A DNA stretch of 64,000 bases from Pilasporangium apinafurcum (GCA_001600495.1 BCKE01000062.1:168790-232789), one strand, 5' to 3'; positions 33,295-43,823 are shown, counted from the stretch's first letter. Translations and numbers: made by a program. The notes: a model not told the origin generated them from the letters alone.

Positions 33295-34232
33295 ATGAGC
33301 AAGCGTAAGTCTCTACGTATTGTACATGAGTATTATGATGATGACCAGCCACCGTTCTCGTTAGAGGAGAAAAATCAGAGAGTCCTCTTCTACCTCTTCA
33401 TCGAGTGTCTGCGCGCAATGTTTCCGTCTCTACTACCAATGCGTAACGACAGCAGCAACAAACAGCAAAGAAAGAAACAAGCAGCTGCTATGCTTCAAAG
33501 CAAAAAGCACTTCCAGCCGCAGTATATGGTGCTTAGTGTTACTGAAATTCGGAAAAAGGAAAACTGAGCTGGATTATGATAAACATGAAGCATGTAATGG
33601 CGGCAGATAAGCGGATGGAGTGGGAGAGAGGACTCGCAGCTTTTTCTATGATGGCAGGTCGTCATCGAGAAAACAGGGGAAAGATGCTGAAACTGTATTT
33701 TGTATTTGTTTTGATCGACAGATAAGCCTTCCGGTATTCGTTGCGCGCGTAAGCTGCGCGTGCACAGACGTACGCAACGCTGGCACCAAAAGGTACTTGT
33801 GTTTACAAACGAAGTGACAGGTCGATGGTGAATTGATGGATAACATTTTTTTTTACTTGTGCTACCCGTAAACAGTCGTACAACAAGAGCCACTCGGTGA
33901 CGGCCATGAAGGCCAACCCTCTCGGTGGTTCGTCCATGGCCAAGGGTATTGTCCTTGAAAAGATTGGTATTGAAGCCAAGCAGCCTAACTCGGCTATTCG
34001 CAAGTGTGCTCGTGTGCAATTGATCAAGAACTCGAAGAAGATCGCTGCCTTCGTGCCTCGTGATGGTTGCTTGAACTACGTTGATGAAAACGACGAAGTG
34101 CTGATCGCCGGTTTCGGTCGTCGCGGTCACGCCGTTGGTGATATTCCCGGTGTGCGATTCAAGGTCGTCAAGGTCTCGGGAGTGTCGCTCCTCGCGCTGT
34201 ACAAGGAAAAGAAGGAAAAGCCGCGTTCGTAA
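33295..34232 (+). CDS. RPS23: Small ribosomal subunit protein uS12 (RPS23)
   Basis: Universal decoding-centre protein of the 40S subunit. Exon 3 (33876-34232) has the hallmark [19 protein letters not shown], with the conserved proline region that is hydroxylated in other eukaryotes, then [20 protein letters not shown] and KEKPRS at the end. Exon 2 (33722-33792) encodes [19 protein letters not shown], the expected N-terminal basic part. A 10-nt first exon (33295-33304, ATGAGCAAGC, donor GTAAGT) completes a start MSKHKPSG in phase after a 416-nt intron, by far the longest in the window. The total is 145 residues against 143 in human. Exons 2 and 3 are certain; the mini-exon is the best candidate and not proved. 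Confidence 0.92.
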
Positions 34233-34634
34233 ATGTTATACCAATCTCGCCTCGTCGTGTTGGTATGGATGGTCAGATGGGTTAGCTTCCACATGGAGCA
34301 CAACACATCTTTCTTTAACAACGGATAAGGGTCTTACTGAATTGCTTGCCTCACCACATCCCGACGTATCATTATTTTGCTTGTCTTTATTCTCTTGTTG
34401 CTCTAGCATGCATGTTACTATACCATTCAATCTTCTTCAATTGCAAATTGCATAGATATCAGCGACACACTGATCAGCGTCAGCATGAAGTGCAGTGAAT
34501 AAATAGCTGGTATGAGCGCAGAACATCACCCGCCTAAAAATATACTGGAGCAACCCGGAATGGCGATGATGGTACTTTTTTCTAAGGCAATAATGGCTAC
34601 TCACCTCATAGTTTCCATTCCATCCGAATAGCAA
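34233..34634. other. Intergenic region, no gene seen
   Basis: About 400 bases between RPS23 and the CFAP99-like gene on the same strand. Nothing recognised. Confidence 0.5.
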
Positions 34635-36986
34635 ATGAAGCGCAAGGAATTGTTAACAATATGCGAGCAACTCATCAAATCCTTCAATCCCGATAAGACA
34701 ACGGCTGATTCCCATGCTGAAGAAGAGTTGCGTGAATGCGACACAACCGATCGACTATTCCTCCAGCAAGTCTTTTACGGGTCCTACCGCTATCGAGACT
34801 TATTGCGATCGTTGTTAACGCATTTCTTCAACAGTAACTCGAGCAAAGTCAGTCGCAATGACTACACCAAGTTCATGATCATTGGATACCTAGCCATTTT
34901 TCGGCTGGAAGAACTGGGGATGCAAAAGTTTACTTTACTCGTCACAGCGCTGGACCCAACCAGCATGCATGTCTTCATTTCTTTTCTGTTTGACCAGGCC
35001 AATCTACTGGGAGCAATCAAACAAGAGTGGATTCAAATCTTGGATCAGGAATTTGTGGAGCAAGAAATAATTGCGAAAATGCTGCGCTTCCATCCCGAAA
35101 TCGACCAATTACTACAACAACTGGCTGCAAAAGCATTTGGTCGAGCAGCAGCGAAAGAAAGTCTTCGGCAAGCTGGTGGCGTTAATCCTGTGGAAAAGAA
35201 ACCATTAACTGTGCCCGTAGCACCAAAAATCACACAGCCAAAGCCGAAACAGGCAATGGAACCTATTCGTATCCCTCAAGAGGTCAAGGCGAACCCCGTA
35301 CCTGCGAATCTAAACACGATTACTTTGGCTGACCTGAAGCAACAGCAGCAAGAACGCAAGGCCAAGATCAAACAGGAAGTCGCCAAGAAATATGAAGATG
35401 CGGAGAAGCAAATGTTTAAATTTGAATCCACAGCCAAGAGCAACTTAGAGGACATACGGCAAGAGGTCGAGACTACGCGGCAGGCGCAATTGCAATTCGA
35501 CTTCAAAGCCAAACCAGCCCCTAATTTTACAGCAAACGCAATCAAAGCCGAGGTCAAGCTCAACACTGCGGCAATTCTACGAGAAGACGCACTCTATAAG
35601 AAGAAACAAGCGAAAGAAGCCGAGTTGATCAAGGCATATGAGACCGAACTAAGGGATCCAATGGAGTTTTACCGGTGGCAGAATGAGATGCTGCAGCAGG
35701 ACCACGACAAGCGGAAGGCCGAGGTAGAAACGCGGCGTCTGGAGATGGTTCAGGCGCAATTCGATGCCATTGAGGCCGCGCACCGCCAGAAAATGGAGAA
35801 CCGCGAAGTTGCACTGCAGATGAAAGCGATCGCAAAAGATCTGGCTGTGGAACGGTTACAAGATGAATGCGAACTCGTCGAGAAGAACCGACAACTGATG
35901 ACCGAAGTCAAACGAATTCGTGAGACTGCTCCACGCGAGGCCGAAGAGAAGATCATTGAGGAGAAGCACAAGCAGCGTGAAGAGCTCAATGAATTTCTCC
36001 GTATCGAGCGGGAGCGGAAGGCTGAGCAGGATGCATTGGATCTAGCGCAACGCGAAGAACTAATCCGCCAGATCCGAGCTCTGGATCGCGTGCATCGCGA
36101 GCGTGTTGTCGTGTTGGACCCCACGGAGACGGCACAGCTTGGACTGCTGGAAGAAATGTCGCTAGCTGAGCTGAAAGAGCGGCTACAAGTGCGCAAAGCG
36201 CAACAACTCGCCTGGGAAGAACAGCGACGTGACGCTATCTTGACCGACAAGCAGGAAAAGGAGGCTGCGCTGCAGGACAAAGTCCAGAATTTGTCCAGAC
36301 TCCGTCGAGCGGCCGCTAGTGCGAATGCCACGCAACGTCAGACCAAGAGAGCGCAAGAAGCTATCAAGAAGCAAGCACAGGAAGCGTTGCGCAAAGAAGG
36401 TAATCTCAAGCTTGCACAGAAATTAACTGAGCAGCGACTTGCACGTGAGCGCGAAATTCAGCGACTCCAGCAAGAGGCAGATGAATTGGCTAAGAAACGC
36501 ATGTTCCTGGGTGCGGCCAAGAATATGATGGAGGAAAAACACTTTGATCAACTTAATCGTGGCGCTGAGCGAGCAGCAAAACAGCGGCAAACGACTCACC
36601 AGACTGCAGCCATCACAATGGAGAACGTCCGAGAACAGGAGCAAATCATGCGAATTGAGTACGCTCGATCACAACGCACGAAGAAACAACAAGAAGATGA
36701 CGCTAAGGCCAAGCTCTTGGAGCAAGCACAAATTGAAGGCAAATTCCGCGAACGAGAAGAAGAGGAAACGCTACGCTCTATGGTGCGCCACGAACGAAAG
36801 CGATTTCTACATGCGAAGGAAATCTTGCAAAATCGGAACGTGTATGCCACTCGACAATCCGAGATGAATACGATGAAAGCAAGAGCAACACGAACGAAAA
36901 TGTTGGGAACGCAGATTCAGCCGCTCAGAAATAGTCATATCAGTCGTAATCAACTAGAGGATAATCCTCTGATGGCGAGCTCTTGA
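34635..36986 (+). CDS. CFAP99-like axonemal coiled-coil protein
   Basis: 783 residues in one exon. The N-terminal 180 residues form a compact helical domain (LFLQQVFYGSYRYRDLLRSL, DYTKFMIIGYLAIFRLEEL) like that of cilia- and flagella-associated protein 99. The rest is nearly continuous charged helix, with LNTAAILREDALYKKKQAKE and MEFYRWQNEMLQQDHDKR typical of this family. CFAP99 belongs to motile cilia in other eukaryotes; here it would serve the zoospore flagellum. The name rests on remembered family character, so treat it as likely, not certain. No membrane segment or signal peptide. Confidence 0.72.
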   Translation: MKRKELLTICEQLIKSFNPDKTTADSHAEEELRECDTTDRLFLQQVFYGSYRYRDLLRSLLTHFFNSNSSKVSRNDYTKFMIIGYLAIFRLEELGMQKFTLLVTALDPTSMHVFISFLFDQANLLGAIKQEWIQILDQEFVEQEIIAKMLRFHPEIDQLLQQLAAKAFGRAAAKESLRQAGGVNPVEKKPLTVPVAPKITQPKPKQAMEPIRIPQEVKANPVPANLNTITLADLKQQQQERKAKIKQEVAKKYEDAEKQMFKFESTAKSNLEDIRQEVETTRQAQLQFDFKAKPAPNFTANAIKAEVKLNTAAILREDALYKKKQAKEAELIKAYETELRDPMEFYRWQNEMLQQDHDKRKAEVETRRLEMVQAQFDAIEAAHRQKMENREVALQMKAIAKDLAVERLQDECELVEKNRQLMTEVKRIRETAPREAEEKIIEEKHKQREELNEFLRIERERKAEQDALDLAQREELIRQIRALDRVHRERVVVLDPTETAQLGLLEEMSLAELKERLQVRKAQQLAWEEQRRDAILTDKQEKEAALQDKVQNLSRLRRAAASANATQRQTKRAQEAIKKQAQEALRKEGNLKLAQKLTEQRLAREREIQRLQQEADELAKKRMFLGAAKNMMEEKHFDQLNRGAERAAKQRQTTHQTAAITMENVREQEQIMRIEYARSQRTKKQQEDDAKAKLLEQAQIEGKFREREEEETLRSMVRHERKRFLHAKEILQNRNVYATRQSEMNTMKARATRTKMLGTQIQPLRNSHISRNQLEDNPLMASS

Positions 36987-37512
36987 GTAAACAAATCTTT
37001 TTGCAAACTTGGCGTGAGATTCACGCTCATATCTTCTTTGTATCCATAAGACATGCCCTGGTGTTGATGCAAGGAAAATCTAGCTGGGAAGCTTATTTTT
37101 TTCAGATAGATCACCCTATAAATACATCACCAATGTGATTAGAAAAACACCGTTCGCCAAGTCGCACTACTACATCTCATGCGTACCTTTCAGCGCCTTT
37201 GCTACTGGAAGCTCCAGAAGCAAAAGCGCACTCAGGAACAATCGAAGCAGCGAAGTTCGTTTCATATCTAGCGCTGACTGCGTAGGGTAACGACATTGTA
37301 GGAGCAGACATCTCGTTCGGTAGACATTTTTGCTCCTGCGTTTTTGCTAGCAGACGGTAGACTGAACGGGAATCAGAAAGCCGCCCTAATGCGTCACTCA
37401 GAAGACCCAAGACGGCATTCTGTTCTCGGTGAGTCTTGGTTGATATCGCAATGTATCCCGTCTTCATCCTTCAAATTGATTGAATATATTGTCACATGGG
37501 ATAGGAGATCGA
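36987..37512. other. Intergenic region, no gene seen
   Basis: About 525 bases before the nitrate porter. An AG acceptor-like site at about 37491 leaves room for an undetected 5' exon. Nothing else recognised. Confidence 0.45.
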
Positions 37513-39177
37513 ATGAGCGCAGTCCATCAACGGCCTAGTCAATTGTTGTATGATTCATACCATAGTGGACTTCAAACTCCCATGGACAGACCAAGTCTAG
37601 TGAGATTCTCCATTGATCAATTCCATCAGTCACAGCAATCCCAGCACAACCACGAGAATCATCACCGACAGACGCTATCTTCGAGTCACTTGGAGCGCCA
37701 AGTGTACTCTATCACCACTGATCCAGCTCAAGATGATAAAGGCACTGAAATTAAACTTCTCACCTTCGATCGACCGCATATGCGCGCATTCCACTATTCG
37801 TGGATATCCTTCTTCGTTGCATTCTTGGGCTGGTTTTCTATCCCACCATTGATGCCGACGATCAAGAAACACCTGCAACTTACACCCGATCAAGTAGCCA
37901 ATTCCAACATCGCTGCTGTTGCTAGCACTATTTTCGCTCGCATTTTGGCCGGTCCACTGTGTGATCGATATGGTCCGCGAGTCGTTCAGACCGCCTTACT
38001 CATCTTGGGAGCAATTCCTGTCGCATGCGTCGGATTGGCACAAAGCTACTGGTCATTTATGTGCATTCGCTTCTTCATCGGGATCGTTGGTTGCTCATTT
38101 GTTGCGACAACATTTTGGACGTCCATTATGTTTTCTAAAGAAGTCGTCGGCAGTGCCAATGCCCTCGCTTCCGGATGGGGAAATCTTGGAGCAGGTGTGG
38201 CCTACCTGATTATTCCGCTACTTTTCGATTTTCTTACGATGAATCCTGCGATTTCAGACGACTTAGGCTGGCGAGTGACACTAATCTGCCCGGCAATTTT
38301 TATGGTGGCTGCTGGCATTGGGCTGTACTTTTTTTCCGATGATTGTCCTCATGGTAATTATGCTGACTTGGAGCAGGCTTCAAGTTCAATATCAAATCGA
38401 GCAGAAGCAGCTTCCACTAATATTTGCACAGCGCTCCTAGTTGCAGCTTGCCAATCTGCAACTTGGATACTTGCGTTGCAGTATGCATGTTCCTTTGGCG
38501 TTGAGGTACAAGTGCACAATGTCTTGAGCATGCACTACTACGAAGATTTTCATCGATCTTCTTGCGACCCAGCGACTGACCCACAGAAGTGTCGATTACT
38601 TTCCCAGACACGTGCGGATTTGATTTCAGCTCTCTTTGGTCTCATGTGTATCGCAGCACGTGCTGCTGGCGGATATGTTTCCGACCGTGTGAGTCTGCGA
38701 TACCAAATGCGAGGACGGATCGCGGTGCAATTTGTATGCTTCGCCGGCCAGGCGTTGTGTCTGTTCCTTTACAGTCGAGCAGGCGACTTGAAATGGAGTA
38801 TATCATATCTCATTACGTTTGGATTCTTTGTTCAAGCGTGTACAGGTACTACATTCAGTATCGTGCCGAACATTCTTCCACAGTTCATAGGCGCAGTGTC
38901 TGGGATTGTCGGGGCCGGTGGAAATATAGGCGCGTTGTGCTGGGGATTGCTCTTCAAAGCAGTAGGTGATCACAGAACCTCCTTCAAATATTTGAGCATA
39001 CTCGTGGCTGCTGTAAGTTTGCTATCCTTCGTGATTAATATCGATGAAGAAGCAAATACGAGGAGAACTAGAACGAGAAACCCAGTCGAAATTCTCATGC
39101 CTACAGAAACAGAACAACACCACTACGAACCTAGCAATTCCAGTGTTCATGGTCGAAATGTGACTATGCCTGTGTGA
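37513..39177 (+). CDS. Nitrate/nitrite porter (NRT2/NNP family)
   Basis: 554 residues from the ATG at 37513 (the frame extends upstream only through a TTG). A polar N-terminus of about 90 residues precedes twelve membrane helices of the major facilitator superfamily. The loop motif GPLCDRYGPR and both NNP signatures are visible: ASGWGNLGAGVAYLI in helix 5 and GAGGNIGALCWGLLF in helix 11. The family imports nitrate with protons at the plasma membrane. No nitrate or nitrite reductase lies in the window. Presence of an intact porter argues weakly against an obligate biotroph, since several of these have lost nitrate assimilation. Confidence 0.9.
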   Translation: MSAVHQRPSQLLYDSYHSGLQTPMDRPSLVRFSIDQFHQSQQSQHNHENHHRQTLSSSHLERQVYSITTDPAQDDKGTEIKLLTFDRPHMRAFHYSWISFFVAFLGWFSIPPLMPTIKKHLQLTPDQVANSNIAAVASTIFARILAGPLCDRYGPRVVQTALLILGAIPVACVGLAQSYWSFMCIRFFIGIVGCSFVATTFWTSIMFSKEVVGSANALASGWGNLGAGVAYLIIPLLFDFLTMNPAISDDLGWRVTLICPAIFMVAAGIGLYFFSDDCPHGNYADLEQASSSISNRAEAASTNICTALLVAACQSATWILALQYACSFGVEVQVHNVLSMHYYEDFHRSSCDPATDPQKCRLLSQTRADLISALFGLMCIAARAAGGYVSDRVSLRYQMRGRIAVQFVCFAGQALCLFLYSRAGDLKWSISYLITFGFFVQACTGTTFSIVPNILPQFIGAVSGIVGAGGNIGALCWGLLFKAVGDHRTSFKYLSILVAAVSLLSFVINIDEEANTRRTRTRNPVEILMPTETEQHHYEPSNSSVHGRNVTMPV

Positions 39178-39379
39178 TCTGATACCTGAAAGCAATGCCC
39201 TTCCTTTGGACCCCAGACGTACTGAGGTATTCTACGAGCTAAACATTAAGTTAAACACGATGAACAAGACATTTCAGTCAAAGTATAGCAACATCAGGTC
39301 ATAAACACCAAGTATAGATAGCAAACTCACAGCCACTGAAGTGAAATAAATCTGAGTCAATGTATCGATGCGTCTCAGC

Positions 39380-41710
39380 CTATAACTCGTCACGATCTTG
39401 CTTCTTATCCTTCTTTTTCTTAGAACTATTTTTCTGCTTCGATTTCTTTGATTTCTTTGACTTCTTCGATTTCTGACTTGGCTGTTGCTCCGCTTCCTCT
39501 GACCTTAATTGATCTTCTAAGATTTCGCGATGAATCTGTTCTTCAGTCAGAATTTCACTTAACAAATCACTAAGCGAATCATCATCTTCCTCGACGATTG
39601 CATCAACCGATTCGTCCATTAAGTCGGCTAAGGTACACTCAGCCGCCAAATTAGGTACATTGTTAATTGGAGCGGTGACAATTTTTCCAGATAGAACACC
39701 TGTCAGGAATCCAGACGCGTGCTCTTCATCAAATAGTCCAACATTGGTTGCATAGCGTTGTTTCGATGGAGAATACACAGCAATCGTTGGCATTTGAAAA
39801 TGACCAATACCAAACGCTTCTGCAAAAGCGTGCTGGCACTTGCCATTGATCCACATGAAGTGGTACGGCTCTTTGTTCTTCTTACTCCAAGCTGCCACAC
39901 GCGAGAGTGTAGCAATATGCTTGTTCAAGGGAGATTCAGGATCATTAAGGGTATCGACATGGTCTTCGAAGAATCCGATCGCACAAATCATACCACCGTT
40001 ACAAAGTTCGGCAAAGTTGTCTTTTTGCACATATGGAATAACAGAGGCGGATTCGGGTACGTCACGCAGGATATCGTCGGCCGATACATCAGTCTTCGGA
40101 TACGGATATTGTGACAACACATTCATCATAAACCGCATGAAATTGAAATAGCCGAAAGACCCCATTGTCGCTCTATCGTACTGAATGATACCAAACGGGA
40201 ACGCACCTTCTGGCTGACCTTCTTGTTGCTCCACCGGTACTAAACACACGAGTGCGGTCGTTGTGGACGGGTCGATGGAAAATTGTGTCTTCACTTCTGG
40301 GCCAGCATTGTTGATTACTGCAAACGCTAGATTCTGAGTGGGAAATGACAGTGAGAGAGATTTTATCACAGCTGGAGTTTCAGGTTTGGAGGTAAAGAAC
40401 ATTACTGGCATCGCCAGCTTCTCCGTAGCATCCGAGATAAATCCCTGAAGTTCGGATGACGAGTCTAAAACTTTCACGAGACCTGGGAGAATCTTCAAGG
40501 CAGCTTTCTTGGCAGCGTCAATTGTGGTAAACTTTTCATCCAATACTTCGGCACGTTCAATTCCATTCTCTCCCACAAGTTGAACTGGGAATACACGAAT
40601 ACCTGGGCCACCGAAACGTTCACATAGAGCTTCTTCTTGCTGACAGCTGACTGCTGCGACTGTAACAAGGCCCACTTTCTTTTGTAAATCAGTAATGACT
40701 TTCTTCCACTCTTTTTCATTGTACGATTTCTCTTGTTCAGCATCCATGAACATAACGATCCAGACCATAGTCGACCCTTCAATTTCTTGATCAAAATTGG
40801 TTTCACCGAGAAACTTGAGTGCCGAAGACTTTTTTGCTACTCCGGATTGACTGTTTCCATCATGCTGTTCAGTAGCGTCCGGTAACGCGTAATTCTTAAC
40901 AAACTCCTTTAAGTCTGCATATGATTTCATATTTTCCTCCGCCAAAATGGAATAATCGACAGGCGTTTGAAATACCACAAGAGATGGCACGGATGGAAGC
41001 TTTAGTTCATCCGCAATATTAAGTCCATCATGGTCATCCTGGTGCCTCCAATAGGTGAACTTCAGCCCCTTTCCGTGAAACTCCGTGGAGAGCGCTCTAT
41101 ACAAATGCGACGGTGTTTTCTGTTTGCTCACTAACATCACCAAATGTTCATCTTCTTTTTCGAGGTATGGTGCAATGGAAGCTTCAAAATCAGTGATGTG
41201 CTGGATTTGTTGTTGATGTTCTTCAGTGATCTCCGCGACAAATTCCGATGGAATGCTTTCCTTGAGCATCTTCTTCAGCTTCCGCGGCTGCTGCAGTAAT
41301 TCCAAATTGACTGTCATCGCCTCCCGGTAAGCAGCATTCGTATAGGGGTTGTGCTTCGGCTGGTCCTGGTAGATAATCAGCGCCGGTAGCGTCTGCAGTG
41401 CCCATTTTTTTGCGAACGCATGCTTTTGGGCAGCGATGTCCACCACAGCAAACGTCACGAGTCCATCAAGATCCTTCTCTAGTTTCTCTATCGATGGATA
41501 CGCCTTCGTAACTAACTCCACCGGACTGTCAAGCTTGTCCGGTGTCTCCTCACTGGATACCACAATCAATGCGTGTAGTTTGGAGGAGCGTTCAATGGCG
41601 TCCACTTGGTCAATGGTTTTCACTAGTTCGAGCGCATAAACCGGAGAGCATAAGTAACAGCACCATGCGCAAATCACGCTGAAAAGTGACGTCACAGTGT
41701 GCATCCGCAT
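39380..41710 (-). CDS. ER-resident multi-thioredoxin-fold protein ending in RDEL, no CxxC
   Basis: 776 residues. A hydrophobic signal peptide (residues about 5-26) is followed by several thioredoxin-fold units, each with the expected strand and cis-proline pattern (WALQTLPALIIY, LKLPSVPSLVVF, GGPGIRVFPVQL). The C-terminal unit (FMWINGKCQHAFAEAFGIGH...MPTIAVYS) resembles the last domain of PDIA6/P5. No CGHC-type active site exists anywhere in the mature protein, so it should not be an oxidoreductase. A Lys/Ser tail of short tandem repeats ends in RDEL, a KDEL-class retrieval signal. It may be a non-catalytic chaperone or scaffold of the ER lumen. An acidic patch (VEEDDDSLSD) precedes the tail. 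Confidence 0.88.
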   Translation of the reverse strand: MRMHTVTSLFSVICAWCCYLCSPVYALELVKTIDQVDAIERSSKLHALIVVSSEETPDKLDSPVELVTKAYPSIEKLEKDLDGLVTFAVVDIAAQKHAFAKKWALQTLPALIIYQDQPKHNPYTNAAYREAMTVNLELLQQPRKLKKMLKESIPSEFVAEITEEHQQQIQHITDFEASIAPYLEKEDEHLVMLVSKQKTPSHLYRALSTEFHGKGLKFTYWRHQDDHDGLNIADELKLPSVPSLVVFQTPVDYSILAEENMKSYADLKEFVKNYALPDATEQHDGNSQSGVAKKSSALKFLGETNFDQEIEGSTMVWIVMFMDAEQEKSYNEKEWKKVITDLQKKVGLVTVAAVSCQQEEALCERFGGPGIRVFPVQLVGENGIERAEVLDEKFTTIDAAKKAALKILPGLVKVLDSSSELQGFISDATEKLAMPVMFFTSKPETPAVIKSLSLSFPTQNLAFAVINNAGPEVKTQFSIDPSTTTALVCLVPVEQQEGQPEGAFPFGIIQYDRATMGSFGYFNFMRFMMNVLSQYPYPKTDVSADDILRDVPESASVIPYVQKDNFAELCNGGMICAIGFFEDHVDTLNDPESPLNKHIATLSRVAAWSKKNKEPYHFMWINGKCQHAFAEAFGIGHFQMPTIAVYSPSKQRYATNVGLFDEEHASGFLTGVLSGKIVTAPINNVPNLAAECTLADLMDESVDAIVEEDDDSLSDLLSEILTEEQIHREILEDQLRSEEAEQQPSQKSKKSKKSKKSKQKNSSKKKKDKKQDRDEL

Positions 41711-42278
41711 CTTCTAAAGATCGTCGCTTGCTTGTCTGCTATTCGATATCTGGGAATATAGAATTTTGCGCAATTCGGAGTTGGATACGTGGCGCGCTCA
41801 CTTGAAGTCAGAAGGCGTGGGCTGTTGGCCTAATTTCGTAATTTTCTAGATTTTTCGCTTATCCCAATCAGGCATTTATGCTAATTGATGTAAATATAAA
41901 ATTAGTATGAAAGAAATGGTATGTCCAACAACAGAAATGAGGATAGAAGGCCAGAGCCATCATCACCTATATGTCACTGCTGTAGATGGCCATGGTGCAA
42001 TATCAAGCGTTAAAGATGATATTGGTGTGGTAATTGACGAGTTAAGGGTGCCATAGTGAAATATGGCGCAGAGTCGATGTTTGGCAGAGATAGAATTCTT
42101 CGAAGAGGATGGAAATTGCTATATCGTCGCCTATGTCCAAACTGAGAGTGACCCGGAGCATTGCCAACATAGCGGTGGTCGTTCATAAGCGCATGACCTA
42201 TACTGTCTCTTGTCTCTATTTGCCGAATGCAACATAAAAAAATGAACATGAACAACAGCGACATCGTGTATTCAGCGT
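41711..42278. other. Intergenic region, no gene seen
   Basis: About 570 bases. A minus-strand frame at 42010-42264 starts with a hydrophobic stretch (MSLLFMFIFLCC) and runs 84 codons; it begins 15 bases past the mS34 stop and is treated as chance. Confidence 0.45.
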
Positions 42279-42640
42279 TTACAATTCAGCAAGTCGCCAA
42301 TCTTTCTTCAGCACACCGTTGATGCGCTTTTCCTTTGGGTCTGTCTTGCCTGCGAATACAACCGACCATCCCATTCAAGTAAGTGCAATGTTCATGACGC
42401 ATACACTTTTACATATTCAGGTCAAGTATACAGACATATTTACTAACCTCGAAACGTGAACTTGCCATACACTTTACCGTGCTTAAGGTCTAGAGAAGGG
42501 CGAATGCGAGTGATTTCCCAGTAGGAAGGCTCTGCGAACTTGGACCAAATACCGCGGGTCACACGCTGACCGATGCCGTAGTTCCGCATCGGGCAGACTA
42601 CCTGGAAGACGTTCACCATGGTCTTGCGGGCGGTCGACAT
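42279..42640 (-). CDS. MRPS34: Mitochondrial small-subunit ribosomal protein mS34
   Basis: Two exons, 42640-42448 and 42349-42279, joined over a 98-nt intron to 87 residues. The core RNYGIGQRVTRGIW, EPSYWEITRIRPSLDLKHG and KVYGKFTFRGKTDPKE follows the mS34 family, including the SYW...TR.RP pattern and the HGKxxGxxTF(K/R)G block. The C-terminus is short (KKDWRLAEL), so this is a minimal form compared with the longer animal protein. It would be imported into mitochondria; no long presequence is visible, though the N-terminus MSTARKTMVNVFQ is basic. Confidence 0.82.
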
Positions 42641-42828
42641 CTTGAGTACGCAAAGACTAACGAATTGGGCTCTTCAATCCTTTGGTGCAGAATGACTTAT
42701 GATTGTTTTAGCCAATCATTGTGCAAAAAATATTTTTTTAGCGAATTATATGGTCACAAACAAAACAAACGAAAATGTATTGGTAAAAATGTAGCATAAT
42801 TCGCCTTCGATTCACTCGTTTTAGCCAA

Positions 42829-43823
42829 TCATAGCTTGGACACAACGGCAAGTTTGAATTTCGTGAAAAACTTGATCATAGGATCGATCATTTCGGCATG
42901 GTACGGCAAATTCTATGACGCAAGCAGATAGCAACAACAGATTTAGTTGCGCTACATACCATACCACAAAACTTACTTGCATTCTTACCTTCATGCGCTT
43001 CATCCAAGCTGCAGACTTTGGGAATTGCTTATCCAAATCAGTAAGCAACCCCATGACTTCCAGTTGCACGACTTCATTATAGCATGACAGATCCGCCACA
43101 GTCGGCTCGGTATTACTCACGATGTAGTTGTTGCCATGACGTAACCAGAATTCCAGAATGCGGAAGATATCAGCGATGGTTTTCTCCTTACGCTTCAATG
43201 CCGCCTCTTGTGATGGTTTGGCACGACCAATGTTGGTCAAGAGCTGGCTAAGGAAAATTTCCGAGCTGAGCCGAGTGTTATGGTGATGCCAGTTCATGTA
43301 CTCATTGATCTATAGTGCAAAGGAAAAACAGTCACTCATTAAACATATCGGTGAATCATGGAAAGGATCATTTCTAAACATACACGAGCGCGCGTCTTGA
43401 GGTCCGATGGGCACCACTTCTCCCAACCGTACTTGTCTGAGAGGTAGATCATGATAGCGTGGCTGCATATACATTTACAGCAATCAACCCATTTTCTTGT
43501 TTCATAGCTGAATAGAAAGTAACGATGAAACTATACCTCTCCGTGAGTACGAAATTGCCATCCTTTAGCACGGGAATTTTACCAATCGGACTCAATTGAA
43601 GAAACTCCTTTGTGCGTGACGCCCCCTTTCCAGAGTCCGTGTACTTGTAGTCAACTTCGTGGTTGTTCAGCTTACACAGCCAGTACACTGCAGCAATCAA
43701 ATCAATAAGTCACAGATCGATTATCTCGTTTCATTAAAGATATCATGTCTTTGTGTAAGACGCTCAAAACGTACCTGCACGGGATGGCTGGCTGATTGCA
43801 CTCGCATACAGTTCTTCGGGCAT
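42829..43823 (-). CDS. Glutathione S-transferase 4 (most intron-rich copy)
   Basis: Five exons on the minus strand: 43823-43775 (49 nt), 43687-43537 (151 nt), 43462-43384 (79 nt), 43309-42989 (321 nt) and 42912-42829 (84 nt), giving 227 residues. The N-terminal domain reads MPEELYASAISQPSRA/VYWLCKLNNHEVDYKY, then LSPIGKIPVLKDGNFVLTE and SHAIMIYLSDKYGW. The helical domain has INEYMNWHHHNTRLSS and EPTVADLSCYNEVVQLEVM. It is the most divergent copy: His-Ala replaces the usual Asn-Ala after the Glu-Ser that contacts glutathione. Introns 1, 2 and 4 match positions in copies 2 and/or 3; intron 3 is private. Confidence 0.88.

Noticed and set aside
35750-36331. 193-codon Ser/Cys/Arg-rich minus-strand frame
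   Set aside because: Antisense shadow of the Glu/Lys/Arg coiled coil of the CFAP99-like gene; composition is what the reverse of such codons produces.
39425-39475. Tandem repeat in DNA at the RDEL protein tail
   Set aside because: It encodes the Lys/Ser-rich tail in frame and needs no separate mobile or satellite explanation.
42010-42264. 84-codon frame with a signal-peptide-like N-terminus, a possible small secreted effector
   Set aside because: Begins immediately after the mS34 stop, has no RxLR or other effector motif, and the hydrophobic start is likely from an AT-rich 3' region.
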